Assembly (NCBI RefSeq): GCF_025989125.1
Contig: NZ_JAPDNR010000001.1
Location: 3,578,301-3,642,300, forward strand
Direction of reading: 5' to 3'
Length of the DNA stretch: 64,000 bases
Source: Chitinophaga nivalis
GTDB taxonomy: Bacteria; Bacteroidota; Bacteroidia; Chitinophagales; Chitinophagaceae
Positions 1-8,180 of this stretch are shown in pieces (within the stretch, counting starts at the first letter, position 1; each line of letters starts with the position of its first letter). A program made the position numbers and the translations under genes. The notes beneath the pieces were generated by a model that saw nothing but the letters and a program-made list of their open reading frames with translations, had not been told where the DNA came from and did no database searches.

Positions 1-1688
1 ATATTCTCATCAGGCAGACGGAGATCTCCGGCCTGATTGACTTCGGCGACATGGTGTACACGCAGCTGGTGAATAACCTGGCGATTGCCTGTACCTATGT
101 GATGCTGTCGGCCAAAGATCCGTTGGCAGCAGCTGTAGAAACGGTGGCGGCCTATCATGCCGTATACCCGTTGACGGTAGCCGAAACCGACTTGTTGTAT
201 TACCTGGTGGCAGCACGTTTATGCATCAGCGTTACTACCTCCGCCGCCCAGGCAGCGGCAGGCAGCGACAATGCCTACCACTTTGTAACCGAAGCGCCGG
301 CATGGCAGCTATTATCCCACCTGATTACTATCAATCCGCTGGCTGCCCAGGATGCTTTCCGCAGGGCCTGTGGTTTCACGCCGCTGATCAATGCCGAGGC
401 GGATTATGCAGGTTTGCTGGCCGACAGAAAAGCACATATTGGCCGGAACCTGAGTATCAGCTACCAGGAGCCGCTTAAAATAGTACGGGGTGCTTTGCAG
501 TATCTCTATGATGATAAAGGCCGTACGTTCATCGACTGTGTCAATAATCCCAGTCATGTGGGGCATTGCCATCCTACGGTAGTTCGTGCCATGCAACAAC
601 AGATTGCTACCCTCAATACCAATACCCGTTACCTGCACGATCATCTGGTAGATTATGCCAATAGTCTGATCAGCACTTTACCGCCTTCGCTGGAAGTATG
701 TTATTTCACCAATTCCGGCAGTGAAGCCAATGACCTTGCGATCCGCATGAGCCGTCATTATACGCAGCAACAGGATGTAATTGTACTGGATCATGCCTAC
801 CATGGCACCTCTACGGTAGCGATGCAGTTAAGTCCGTATAAATTCGATGGAAAAGGTGGTTTCGGACAACCGGCTCACACCCATAAAGCACTGAATCCGG
901 ATCAATACAGAGGGGCTTACCGGTATGACGATGCGCAGGCCGGCCCGCGTTATGCTGCCGATGTGCAGGATATTATCAGCCGGTTGCAGGCAAATGGCAA
1001 AGGCGTAGCCGCTTATATCTGTGAAACCTTACTGGGCGTAGGTGGCCAGATACCTTTACCGCCGGGATACCTGCAGGAAGCATATGCTGCGGTGCGTGCC
1101 GCCGGTGGATTATGTATCGCCGATGAAGTACAGGTAGGTTTCGGCCGGGTAGGAGACGCCTTCTGGGGATTTGAACTGCAGGGCGTTACACCGGATATTG
1201 TGGTGATGGGAAAACCGATCGGGAATGGCCATCCGCTGGCTGCCGTGGTCACTACCCGCGCAGTAGCCGATGCCTTTAATAATGGTATGGAATACTTCAA
1301 CACCTTTGGCGGTAATCCGGTATCTATGGCAACAGGACTGGCCGTATTACAGGTCATCCGCGAAGAAGGGCTGCAGGAGCATGCCCGGGTGACCGGTAAC
1401 TATTTTATGGAAGGCCTGCGGAAACTGAAAGCAAAACATGCCATTATCGGCGATGTGCGCGGACATGGTTTCTTCATCGGTGCAGAGCTGGTACGCGACC
1501 GGGAAACCCTGGAACCAGCCGTGCCGGAAATCGACGTGATTGTAGAAGCGATGAAACAACGGGGCTTCTTGCTGAGTACCGATGGTCCTTTGCACAATGT
1601 GCTGAAAATCAAGCCGCCAATGGTATTTAATAAGGCGAATACGGATGCCTTGCTGCATCATTTGGATGCCGTGCTGGATTCCCTGTAA
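1..1688 (+). CDS. Kinase / class III aminotransferase-fold phospho-lyase fusion (5' end outside window)
   Basis: The reading frame is open from base 3, so the gene begins left of the window. The first visible residues include GLIDFGDM, the metal-binding motif of aminoglycoside-phosphotransferase (APH)/hydroxylysine-kinase folds. About 110 residues further on, a complete class III PLP-dependent aminotransferase fold starts. It carries HVGHCHP, NSGSEAND, DHAYHG, and the Schiff-base lysine in MGKPIGNGHP (codon 1212-1214). These segments closely resemble the animal phospho-lyases ETNPPL and PHYKPL, which eliminate phosphate and ammonia from phosphoethanolamine or 5-phosphohydroxylysine. The inference is a bifunctional enzyme that first phosphorylates an amino alcohol and then eliminates phosphate. 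The substrate (ethanolamine, hydroxylysine or other) cannot be read from sequence. rpiA follows after 18 bases. Confidence 0.85.
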   Translation, partial: ILIRQTEISGLIDFGDMVYTQLVNNLAIACTYVMLSAKDPLAAAVETVAAYHAVYPLTVAETDLLYYLVAARLCISVTTSAAQAAAGSDNAYHFVTEAPAWQLLSHLITINPLAAQDAFRRACGFTPLINAEADYAGLLADRKAHIGRNLSISYQEPLKIVRGALQYLYDDKGRTFIDCVNNPSHVGHCHPTVVRAMQQQIATLNTNTRYLHDHLVDYANSLISTLPPSLEVCYFTNSGSEANDLAIRMSRHYTQQQDVIVLDHAYHGTSTVAMQLSPYKFDGKGGFGQPAHTHKALNPDQYRGAYRYDDAQAGPRYAADVQDIISRLQANGKGVAAYICETLLGVGGQIPLPPGYLQEAYAAVRAAGGLCIADEVQVGFGRVGDAFWGFELQGVTPDIVVMGKPIGNGHPLAAVVTTRAVADAFNNGMEYFNTFGGNPVSMATGLAVLQVIREEGLQEHARVTGNYFMEGLRKLKAKHAIIGDVRGHGFFIGAELVRDRETLEPAVPEIDVIVEAMKQRGFLLSTDGPLHNVLKIKPPMVFNKANTDALLHHLDAVLDSL

Positions 1689-1694
1689 TCCCCT

Positions 1695-1702
1695 TATATT
1701 TG
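1695..1702 (+). promoter_or_regulatory. Candidate -7 box TATATTTG upstream of rpiA
   Basis: The sequence TATATTTG matches the Bacteroidota -7 consensus TAnnTTTG. It ends only four bases before the rpiA ATG at 1707, so a transcript started here would have almost no leader. No convincing TTTG -33 box is present at the usual distance, so this may be chance or a weak internal promoter within a two-gene operon. Confidence 0.35.
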
Positions 1703-1706
1703 TTTC

Positions 1707-2408
1707 ATGCAAGTAAATATCGCTAAAAAAGCAGCTGGTGAAAAGGCTGCTGCATACATTCAGCCGGGCATGACGGTTGGCCTGGGAACAGGCAGCACAG
1801 CCTATTACACCATATTGCGTATAGGCGAGCTGGTGAGGGGAGGAATGGCATTGCAGGCCGTCGCTACTTCGGCGGATTCGGAACAACTGGCGCGGGAACA
1901 GCAGATTCCCCTGGTGCCTTTTGCCGAAGTACAGGGCATCGACCTGGATATCGACGGGGCAGATGAAGCCGACGAGCAGCTGCGGCTGATCAAAGGTGGT
2001 GGCGGAGCGTTGTTGCGGGAAAAGATTATTGCGGCCGCCGCCGGCGAAATGTTGGTAGTGATAGATGAATCCAAGCTGGTCAAACAACTGGGGCGTTTTC
2101 CCCTGCCGGTGGAGGTGATTCCTTTTGCATGGGAGCTGACCTTCAAACAACTGGCAGCTATCGGCGCCGCTCCGGTGAGGAGGGAGCAGGAAGGGCAGCC
2201 TTTTATAACAGATAATGGTAATTATATACTGGACTGCCACTACCGGCAGATCCGCGATGCAGCCGTGGTGGAAACACAGCTGAATAGTATTCCCGGCGTA
2301 GTGGAGAATGGTTTATTTCTCCACTACGCCGTTAAACTGATTATTGGCTATGCAGATGGTACAGTGAAGGAAATTATTCGCCACGGTCCAGCAAGGAGGT
2401 CTTTTTAG
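1707..2408 (+). CDS. rpiA: Ribose-5-phosphate isomerase A
   Basis: Interconverts ribose 5-phosphate and ribulose 5-phosphate in the cytosolic pentose phosphate pathway. The 233-residue length is normal for RpiA. The family motifs are in order: GLGTGSTAYY (phosphate loop), DIDGADEAD (catalytic Asp region), KGGGGALLREK (catalytic Lys/Glu region) and VIDESKLV. The ATG at 1707 gives the expected short N-terminus MQVNIAKKAAGEKAA. The gene follows the kinase/lyase fusion by 18 bases, so co-transcription is possible. Its last 35 bases overlap the 3' end of the convergent transporter gene, and the C-terminal codons contain a perfect 15-bp inverted repeat (2294-2331). Confidence 0.95.
   Translation: MQVNIAKKAAGEKAAAYIQPGMTVGLGTGSTAYYTILRIGELVRGGMALQAVATSADSEQLAREQQIPLVPFAEVQGIDLDIDGADEADEQLRLIKGGGGALLREKIIAAAAGEMLVVIDESKLVKQLGRFPLPVEVIPFAWELTFKQLAAIGAAPVRREQEGQPFITDNGNYILDCHYRQIRDAAVVETQLNSIPGVVENGLFLHYAVKLIIGYADGTVKEIIRHGPARRSF
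2294..2331. repeat. Perfect 15-bp inverted repeat inside rpiA 3' end
   Basis: The arms 2294-2308 and 2317-2331 are exact reverse complements (cggcgtagtggagaa and its complement) around an 8-base loop. The hairpin lies within rpiA codons, 42 bases beyond the stop codon of the opposing transporter. It could therefore serve as the transporter mRNA's 3' end. Neither side has a U-tract, so a canonical intrinsic terminator is not supported. Confidence 0.7.
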
Positions 2409-3657
2409 TATCCCGGGAAGTGGCATATACCAGCAGGGAAATGAAGATACAGCCCGTAACATACCAGTAGTAATAAGGCTCATGCCCGATCTTCTTAAAA
2501 TACAGGGCGATCGGTTCTGCCGTGCCGCCAAACAACGCCACCGTAACCGCATAGGGGAACCCCACGCCCAGCGCACGAACGGCAGTTGGGAACATTTCCG
2601 CCTTTACCACCGCATTAATAGATGTATAGCCACTAACAATCACCAGGGCCAACAGGATGAGCCAGAAGGCCGTCCATTCAGTAGTAGCGTGGCTGATAGC
2701 GCTAAGCAGCGGTACCGTGAGCAGGGTGCCGAATATGCCAAATCCCAGTAATAAAGGTTTCCGGCCATATTTATCAGACAGCCAGCCGAATAACGGCTGC
2801 AGGCAGGCGTAGATCAGCATCAGGAAGAACGTGATGGTGGTAGAGCGTTCTATGGTCATATGCACCGTATTCACAAGGAATTTCTGCATATAGGTAGTAT
2901 AGGTGTAAAAGGCGAGGGTGCCGCCCATGGTAAGGCCTACCACCGTCAGTACTGCCCGGGGATATTGTTTGAACAGTATTTTGATGGAGCCTTTTTGCGC
3001 CGTTCCGGCGTTTTTTTCATAGGAAGATGATTCCTGCATATGCTGCCGCAGATAGAGCACCAGTACGGCCAGTACAGCCCCGATGGCAAAAGGAATGCGC
3101 CAGCCCCACGCCTGCAGCTCAGCGGGCGTAAGAAATACCCGTTGCAGCAGCATCTGTACCCCCAGGGCCGTCAGCTGGCCACCAATCAGGGTTACATACT
3201 GGAAACTGGAGTAAAAGCCCCGGCGGTCTGCCGTGGCTACTTCACTCAGGTAAGTAGCGGAAGTGCCGTATTCGCCGCCTACGCTCAGCCCCTGTAGCAG
3301 CCGGGCAAAGAGCAGGAGGATGGGAGAGGCCACTCCGATGCTGTTAAAAGAAGGGGTGAAGGCAATCAGTAAGGACCCTAATGACATGAGTAATACAGAT
3401 AACGTCATGGAAGCTTTCCGGCCGCGTTGGTCTGCCAGCCAGCCAAAAAGCCAGCCGCCAATGGGGCGCATCAGAAAACCCACGGCAAAAATGGCCGCCG
3501 TATTGAGCAATTGCGCTGTGTAGTTGCCTTTCGGGAAAAAAACAGGCGCGAAATACAAGGAAAACGTGGTATAAACGTACCAGTCATACCATTCTACAAG
3601 ATTGCCGGCAGATCCGGTCAGGATGGCTTTAATACGCCAGGTTTCTGGTTGAGTCAT
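2374..3657 (-). CDS. MFS transporter, metabolite:H+ symporter (MHS) family
   Basis: An inner-membrane permease of 427 residues with about 12 hydrophobic segments. The N-terminus GNLVEWYDWYVY is the hallmark of the MHS group, which includes KgtP, ProP and ShiA. The inter-helix motif GWLADQRGRKASM matches the MFS loop 2-3 signature, GLSVGGEYGTSATYLSE matches the MHS helix 5 signature, and LSDKYGRKPLL is the second MFS loop. Members import organic acids, proline/betaine or shikimate with protons; alpha-ketoglutarate-like acids are a common assignment, but specificity cannot be fixed here. It is transcribed against rpiA and overlaps it by 35 bases. The start at 3657 gives MTQPETWRIKAIL directly before the family motif. 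Confidence 0.88.
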   Translation of the reverse strand: MTQPETWRIKAILTGSAGNLVEWYDWYVYTTFSLYFAPVFFPKGNYTAQLLNTAAIFAVGFLMRPIGGWLFGWLADQRGRKASMTLSVLLMSLGSLLIAFTPSFNSIGVASPILLLFARLLQGLSVGGEYGTSATYLSEVATADRRGFYSSFQYVTLIGGQLTALGVQMLLQRVFLTPAELQAWGWRIPFAIGAVLAVLVLYLRQHMQESSSYEKNAGTAQKGSIKILFKQYPRAVLTVVGLTMGGTLAFYTYTTYMQKFLVNTVHMTIERSTTITFFLMLIYACLQPLFGWLSDKYGRKPLLLGFGIFGTLLTVPLLSAISHATTEWTAFWLILLALVIVSGYTSINAVVKAEMFPTAVRALGVGFPYAVTVALFGGTAEPIALYFKKIGHEPYYYWYVTGCIFISLLVYATSRDTKKTSLLDRGE

Positions 3658-3756
3658 ATAACAGACAAAAATATACTTTAATCCCGGATAATGTGCGTAT
3701 GCCCACTGAAAGCGAGAAATCTTAAAATAAATTAGGGTTGTATACTGAAAAACCCC

Positions 3757-3764
3757 TATCTTCG
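3757..3764 (+). promoter_or_regulatory. Candidate -7 box TATCTTCG for cspA
   Basis: TATCTTCG fits the Bacteroidota -7 pattern (TAnnTTTG with a T-to-C change). A TTG lies 16 bases upstream at 3738-3740. A start just downstream would give the cold-shock gene a leader of about 140 bases, as is common for cspA-type genes. Confidence 0.4.
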
Positions 3765-3912
3765 TTTCGCCTCTTAAGAATATTGTATTTCAATTCTGTA
3801 GTTAGATCACCTCTCACATTCAGCTTTTTATTTACACTTCTTCTTCTGGTCGCACAGGTAGCCGCCTGCATAAAAATGGCGAGAACACGTTCACAATTAA
3901 ATATTAAATATA
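3765..3912 (+). other. Probable long 5' leader of the cold-shock gene
   Basis: This T-rich stretch between the candidate promoter and the cspA start can be read as an open frame of 67 residues (3738-3941). That frame overlaps the cspA start out of phase and resembles no known protein. A long structured leader is typical of cold-shock mRNAs, whose translation is switched by temperature-dependent folding. I infer an untranslated leader rather than a gene. Confidence 0.4.
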
Positions 3913-4104
3913 ATGCAAACAGGTGTAGTAAAATTTTTTAATGAAGCTAAAGGTTTTGGATTCATTAAAATCGAAGGTTCTGGACAAGAAATTTTTGTTC
4001 ACGTATCTGGTATTAAAGAAAGCATCGGCGAAAATGACCGCGTAGTATTCGACGTGGAAGAAGGCAGAAAAGGCCCGAATGCTGTTAACGTAAGACTGGC
4101 ATAA
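3913..4104 (+). CDS. Cold-shock domain protein (CspA family)
   Basis: A 63-residue single-domain nucleic-acid chaperone, the usual size for bacterial Csp proteins. It contains the RNA-binding motifs KGFGFI (RNP1, residues 13-18) and IFVHV (RNP2, residues 27-31), and the typical opening MQTGVVKFFNEAKGFG. These proteins bind single-stranded RNA/DNA, melt secondary structure and adjust transcription antitermination and translation. The gene stands alone, with a long leader before it and a strong terminator 26 bases after its stop. This supports a monocistronic, highly expressed transcript. Bacteroidota often carry several paralogues, so a specific letter (cspA, cspC and so on) is not assigned. 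Confidence 0.95.
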   Translation: MQTGVVKFFNEAKGFGFIKIEGSGQEIFVHVSGIKESIGENDRVVFDVEEGRKGPNAVNVRLA

Positions 4105-4130
4105 CTTATTTTATAAATAGTTTTGTTACA

Positions 4131-4163
4131 AACCGTCCTGGCTTAGCCAGGACGGTTTTTTTT
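4131..4163 (+). terminator. Intrinsic terminator after the cold-shock gene
   Basis: A perfect 12-bp stem (4131-4142 with 4146-4157) and a 3-base loop are followed by a run of T. It is a textbook Rho-independent terminator 26 bases after the cspA stop codon. Confidence 0.92.
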
Positions 4164-4768
4164 ATTCATTTTTTTAAAGCAGTACAGGTAGGCCTGTCTC
4201 AAAAAGTGAGCGGAATGCCTGTTGGTCATCTTTGTAAAAATCTTTTCAAAAGAGGAAGAAAGGCTGTTGGATAAAAGTATTCCCGGAAAAACCACCCGCG
4301 TGATATCTTCAAAAAACAGCTGTAAACCCTGTTCATCATCCCGGTAAATAATTGTCTGCTATTTATCTCTCTCTCCGGGAAAATTATTGGGTAATCATGA
4401 TGGCGAAAAGAAGTCGTGCTATCTGAAGCAAGCCTGCAAAACTATCTATATACGTGGTAAGGATGGCCCATGTAAAGCACAGAAATAGCGCAGGAATGAT
4501 AGGATATTACCAGTAATGCTTACTACTACCTTACTAAAACGAATGATCCACCTTAACACCAGGAATGCCTTCGGATTTTTTGGGTAAAATAATATCATCA
4601 GATGGGTGTCGGGAGGAAAAATGTGCTGTGACGAGAGGCTATGAAATTAAACATTTTTTATTCCAAAACAGCAAATAAGGAAGGCCGGATCAAAGATAGC
4701 CATATGGCTTACATCCCCCGAATAAATCAATAGGTGGGCATCTTCCGAAAAATTAATGATATACAGTC
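4164..4768. other. Gene-free stretch, possibly with a mobile-element remnant
   Basis: About 600 bases hold no credible coding frame on either strand and no tRNA-like fold. The only notable element is GGCCTGTCTCAAAAAGT at 4191-4207, which resembles the terminal inverted repeats of IS1182-like transposons. I could not find the matching opposite end. The rest may be a decayed insertion or plain intergenic DNA. Confidence 0.4.
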
Positions 4769-4829
4769 ATCTTCCTGAAAATATCCTGTACACATCGTAC
4801 CCGATGGAACAGGATATTTTCAGGAAGAT
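4769..4829. terminator. Large two-way hairpin downstream of the nitrilase gene
   Basis: A perfect 21-bp inverted repeat (4769-4789 with 4809-4829) surrounds a 19-base loop that itself contains catcg/cgatg. It begins 20 bases past the stop of the minus-strand nitrilase gene and likely ends that transcript. It shares the 15-mer ttttcaggaagatat with the hairpin at 56434-56481, which suggests a repeated element type. Confidence 0.65.
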
Positions 4830-4848
4830 ATTTAACAACACAGATTGA

Positions 4849-5805
4849 TTACTGTTCTTTTTCCTGGAGCCATACTACTTTCTGCACGGCTTCGTGGGGC
4901 GCCGCAATAATATTACCATATAAATCAGGGCGTCTGGCTTCCCGGTAACGGTGACCACCGGCCTTTTCCAGTTTATCGCGGGTGAGGGTAGCAGTAACCA
5001 CCTGGTTGTCCAGTTGCCGGCATTCTGCAATCACATCTCCAAACGGATCTACAATCATAGAACAACCGTTTTTCAGCTGATCATCGTCCATGCCGATCGG
5101 GTTGGAAAACACGGCATAAATACCGTTGTCATACGCCCGTGCAGGCAACCATTTCATGAGCCAGGAACGTCCTTTCATGCCATCAAATTCCAGGCGCAGC
5201 GGCGTGGGATCTTCCTGGCGGTTTTGCCACAGCTGCGGATCTACAAATCCTGCACCGGGCCGGGGAGAAGGCGTGCACATGGTAACGTGTGGCATGAAGA
5301 TAATTTCCGCTCCCAGTAAAGCAGTGGCTCTTACATTTTCAATCACATTATTATCATAACAGATTAAGATGCCGCATTTCCATTTCCCCAGATTAAATAC
5401 CACATATTCAGTACCTGGTTTTAAATGCGGATTGATGAAAGGATGCAGCTTCCGGTATTTCGCCACCAATCCGTTTTTATCTACACATACATACGCTTTG
5501 AACAGCTGATTGTCGGCATCTTTCTCAAATAATCCGGCGAGGACGGCGATGTCATATTCCGCTGCAATCTCTTGTAATGCTTTTATGGAAGGCCCGTCCG
5601 GAATAGGTTCCGCCAGCGCCAGCATGTCTGCTTCCGATAAATGACGGGCAAAGGTGTAACCGGTTATAGAACATTCATGAAAGGCAACTGCCTGTGCGCC
5701 CTGTGCAGCTGCCTGTGCAGTTAACTGCCGGATCACGGCAAGATTATGTGCCTTGTCGCCACTCTTGTTTTCAAATTGCGCCGTGGCAATTCTGATGTTT
5801 TCCAT
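4849..5805 (-). CDS. Carbon-nitrogen hydrolase (nitrilase superfamily)
   Basis: A cytosolic amidase/nitrilase-fold enzyme of 318 residues that cleaves non-peptide C-N bonds through a thioester. The Glu-Lys-Cys triad is visible: E44 in FHECSITGY, K119 in KYRKLHPF and C149 in GILICYD, with GAEIIFMPHVT following. The spacing is normal for the superfamily (PF00795). The branch (aliphatic amidase, N-carbamoyl-putrescine amidase or other) is not clear, so the substrate is left open. The gene is transcribed away from the helicase gene. A minus-strand TATCTTCG box at 5836-5843 lies about 30 bases before the ATG at 5805. Confidence 0.9.
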   Translation of the reverse strand: MENIRIATAQFENKSGDKAHNLAVIRQLTAQAAAQGAQAVAFHECSITGYTFARHLSEADMLALAEPIPDGPSIKALQEIAAEYDIAVLAGLFEKDADNQLFKAYVCVDKNGLVAKYRKLHPFINPHLKPGTEYVVFNLGKWKCGILICYDNNVIENVRATALLGAEIIFMPHVTMCTPSPRPGAGFVDPQLWQNRQEDPTPLRLEFDGMKGRSWLMKWLPARAYDNGIYAVFSNPIGMDDDQLKNGCSMIVDPFGDVIAECRQLDNQVVTATLTRDKLEKAGGHRYREARRPDLYGNIIAAPHEAVQKVVWLQEKEQ

Positions 5806-5835
5806 ATCTCAAGTTTTTTATTTCACTGTTGAAAA

Positions 5836-5843
5836 CGAAGATA
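5836..5843 (-). promoter_or_regulatory. Candidate -7 box for the nitrilase gene
   Basis: Read on the minus strand, this is TATCTTCG, the same octamer found before cspA. It lies 30 bases upstream of the nitrilase start, in the divergent gap with the helicase gene. No clear -33 TTTG was seen. Confidence 0.35.
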
Positions 5844-5922
5844 CGTGGCATTTGTCATTACTCGCTGGAAGACTATGGTTTCGCCGGTTTTCTGTATATT
5901 CGCCATTTCAATTTACATTAAA

Positions 5923-8157
5923 ATGCCCCAACCGGATAATACAAATATCATCTTTCACCTGGCGGCAGATTTCATTAACCAGACACACCGCCACATCTTC
6001 CTGACAGGTAAGGCGGGAACAGGGAAAACTACGTTCCTGAAATATATCAAGGAACATACCCGTAAAAATACGGTAGTAGTAGCACCTACAGGTGTAGCGG
6101 CGATCAATGCAGGTGGTGTAACCATGCACTCTTTTTTTCAGCTGCCTTTTGGTCCCTTTATTCCCGGGAGCAAACGGGGATTTGGAATGGATGAAATCAG
6201 TACTACAGATAAACATACCTTGTTTCGCAACATTCGTTTTACGAACGACAAAAAAGTATTGTTGCAGGAAATGGAATTGCTGATCATCGATGAGGTGAGT
6301 ATGGTACGCTGCGATATGCTGGATGCCATCGATACCATCCTGCGTCACTTCCGTAACAAACCTTTGTTGCCTTTTGGTGGCGTACAGGTACTTTTTATCG
6401 GTGATCTTTTTCAGTTGCCGCCAGTAGTACCCGATGCAGAATGGCAGATGCTGCAGGAGTATTACAACAGTAATTTTTTCTTCGATGCAAAAGTGATTGA
6501 ACAGGCGCCTCCTTTATACATCGAGCTGAAAAAAATATACCGGCAAAATGAACAGACTTTCATTGATGTGCTCAACCGGGTACGTAATAATGAAGTCACC
6601 CACAATGACCTGCAGTTACTCAATGACCACTATCAGCCGGAGTTTACCGGAGCAGATGAAGAATATATCGTACTGACCACCCACAACCGGAAAGCAGACG
6701 AAATCAATACCCGCCGCCTGGCGGCCATGCCCGGAAAAGTATATCGCTTTGAAGGCAAGATAGAAGGCGATTTCAGTGATAAGGCCTTGCCGACGGAGTT
6801 GCTGCTGCAACTGAAAATCGGCGCACAGGTGATGTTCCTGAAAAATGACCTCGCGCAACCCCGCCGTTATTATAATGGTAAGATTGCGACCGTAAAAGAA
6901 ATCGACGACGAAGAAATTACCCTCGTGCTGGCCGGCTCACATGAAGAGCTGAAACTGGGCAAGGAAACCTGGCGTAATATCCGCTATTCCTTCAATGCAG
7001 AAGAAAACAGTATTGAAGAAGAAGAAATCGGCAGCTTTACCCAGTTTCCGATCCGGCTGGCCTGGGCCATCACCATCCATAAAAGCCAGGGGCTTACTTT
7101 TGAACGGGCTATTATTGATGCTGGTTACGCTTTTGCACCTGGTCAGGTATATGTAGCCCTCAGCCGCTGTACTTCCCTGGAAGGGCTGGTGCTGCACTCC
7201 CGCATCGGGTATGGCAGCATTAAAACAGACCGGCAGGTGATTGAGTTTGCTCAAAAGGAAAATGAAGCTAACGAACTGGTGGTATTGCTGGAAATAGAAC
7301 GGAAAAAATTCCAGGCGTCTTCTTTGCTGCAACTGTTCGACTGGTACCGCATGCAGGCCATGATGCGCAGTCATGCCGTATGGATACAGGATAAAAAAGT
7401 ACCCGACTTCGATGCCACCCTGCAGCTAAGCCGTACCCTGGTGCTGAAAACAGAACAGCAACAGGAAGTCGCCAATAAATTTGTCAGTCAGCTGAATCAG
7501 ATACTGGATACTGTGGTGCAAACCGGAGAAACAGCCCAGCTGGTGGAGCGCATGAATAAAGCGATCGGTTATTTTACCCAGAGTATTTATGAAGACCTGA
7601 TCAAACCTTTACAGGCGCATATAGAAGATGTGAAAAAATCCCGCTCCAAGAAATACCACCTGCAGTTGATGGCCATCGAGTCTGACTGCTGGAATAAGTT
7701 ACGGCAGGTATGGGAAGTGTCGTATGGCGACGTGGTATTTACCAGCGGGTTAAAAGATTATCTGCAACTGCGGCATACCGATACCGCCACCGCTGCGGCC
7801 ACACCAGCCGTGAAAGCGCCGGCCAAAGGAAAAGTGGAAAAGGGGAGTAGTCGCCGGGGCACCCTCGAGCTGTACCTGGGCGGTAAAACCATTCAAGACA
7901 TCGCCAAAGAAAGGCAACTGGCCATCGGTACCGTGGAAAGCCACCTGGCGCAATGTATTGAAGCCGGTGAAATGGATATGTCCCGCTTTATTTCTGACGC
8001 AAAAGTAAAACTGATCACAGATCATATCCGGGCATTGGGTGCTACTGCTGCCGGACCTATCAAGGAAAGGGTAGGAGATGCCGCCAGCTTTGCGGAAATC
8101 AGGATTGTACAGTGGTACCTGAAAAAGCAGCAGGAAGCACAGATTATGAACGACTAA
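5923..8157 (+). CDS. Pif1/RecD-like DNA helicase with C-terminal helix-turn-helix tail
   Basis: A superfamily 1B helicase that probably unwinds DNA in repair or replication. The frame is open from 5845, but the ATG at 5923 is preferred. It gives MPQPDNTNIIFHLAADFIN directly before Walker A, and a TATATTCG box (5895-5902) lies between the two candidate starts. Counting from 5923 (744 residues), the order is Walker A GKAGTGKTT (29-37), Q-motif-like PTGVAAINAGG, Walker B IIDEVSMV, GDLFQLPPV (motif III), AITIHKSQGLTFERA (motif V) and VYVALSRC (motif VI). The last 120 or so residues follow a low-complexity TAAATPAVKAPAKGK linker. They resemble the HTH_40 domain found at RecQ C-termini (LYLGGKTIQDIAKERQLAIG). 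A hairpin terminator follows the stop. Confidence 0.88.
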   Translation: MPQPDNTNIIFHLAADFINQTHRHIFLTGKAGTGKTTFLKYIKEHTRKNTVVVAPTGVAAINAGGVTMHSFFQLPFGPFIPGSKRGFGMDEISTTDKHTLFRNIRFTNDKKVLLQEMELLIIDEVSMVRCDMLDAIDTILRHFRNKPLLPFGGVQVLFIGDLFQLPPVVPDAEWQMLQEYYNSNFFFDAKVIEQAPPLYIELKKIYRQNEQTFIDVLNRVRNNEVTHNDLQLLNDHYQPEFTGADEEYIVLTTHNRKADEINTRRLAAMPGKVYRFEGKIEGDFSDKALPTELLLQLKIGAQVMFLKNDLAQPRRYYNGKIATVKEIDDEEITLVLAGSHEELKLGKETWRNIRYSFNAEENSIEEEEIGSFTQFPIRLAWAITIHKSQGLTFERAIIDAGYAFAPGQVYVALSRCTSLEGLVLHSRIGYGSIKTDRQVIEFAQKENEANELVVLLEIERKKFQASSLLQLFDWYRMQAMMRSHAVWIQDKKVPDFDATLQLSRTLVLKTEQQQEVANKFVSQLNQILDTVVQTGETAQLVERMNKAIGYFTQSIYEDLIKPLQAHIEDVKKSRSKKYHLQLMAIESDCWNKLRQVWEVSYGDVVFTSGLKDYLQLRHTDTATAAATPAVKAPAKGKVEKGSSRRGTLELYLGGKTIQDIAKERQLAIGTVESHLAQCIEAGEMDMSRFISDAKVKLITDHIRALGATAAGPIKERVGDAASFAEIRIVQWYLKKQQEAQIMND

Positions 8158-8180
8158 CACATCACCAGCCAATAGGAAAG

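Noticed and set aside
1347..2240. Minus-strand open frame of 297 codons
   Set aside because: It crosses the end of the kinase/lyase fusion and most of rpiA on the opposite strand and has no recognisable protein features.
3738..3941. 67-codon frame before cspA
   Set aside because: It starts on the candidate promoter and runs into cspA in another phase; better explained as the cold-shock leader.
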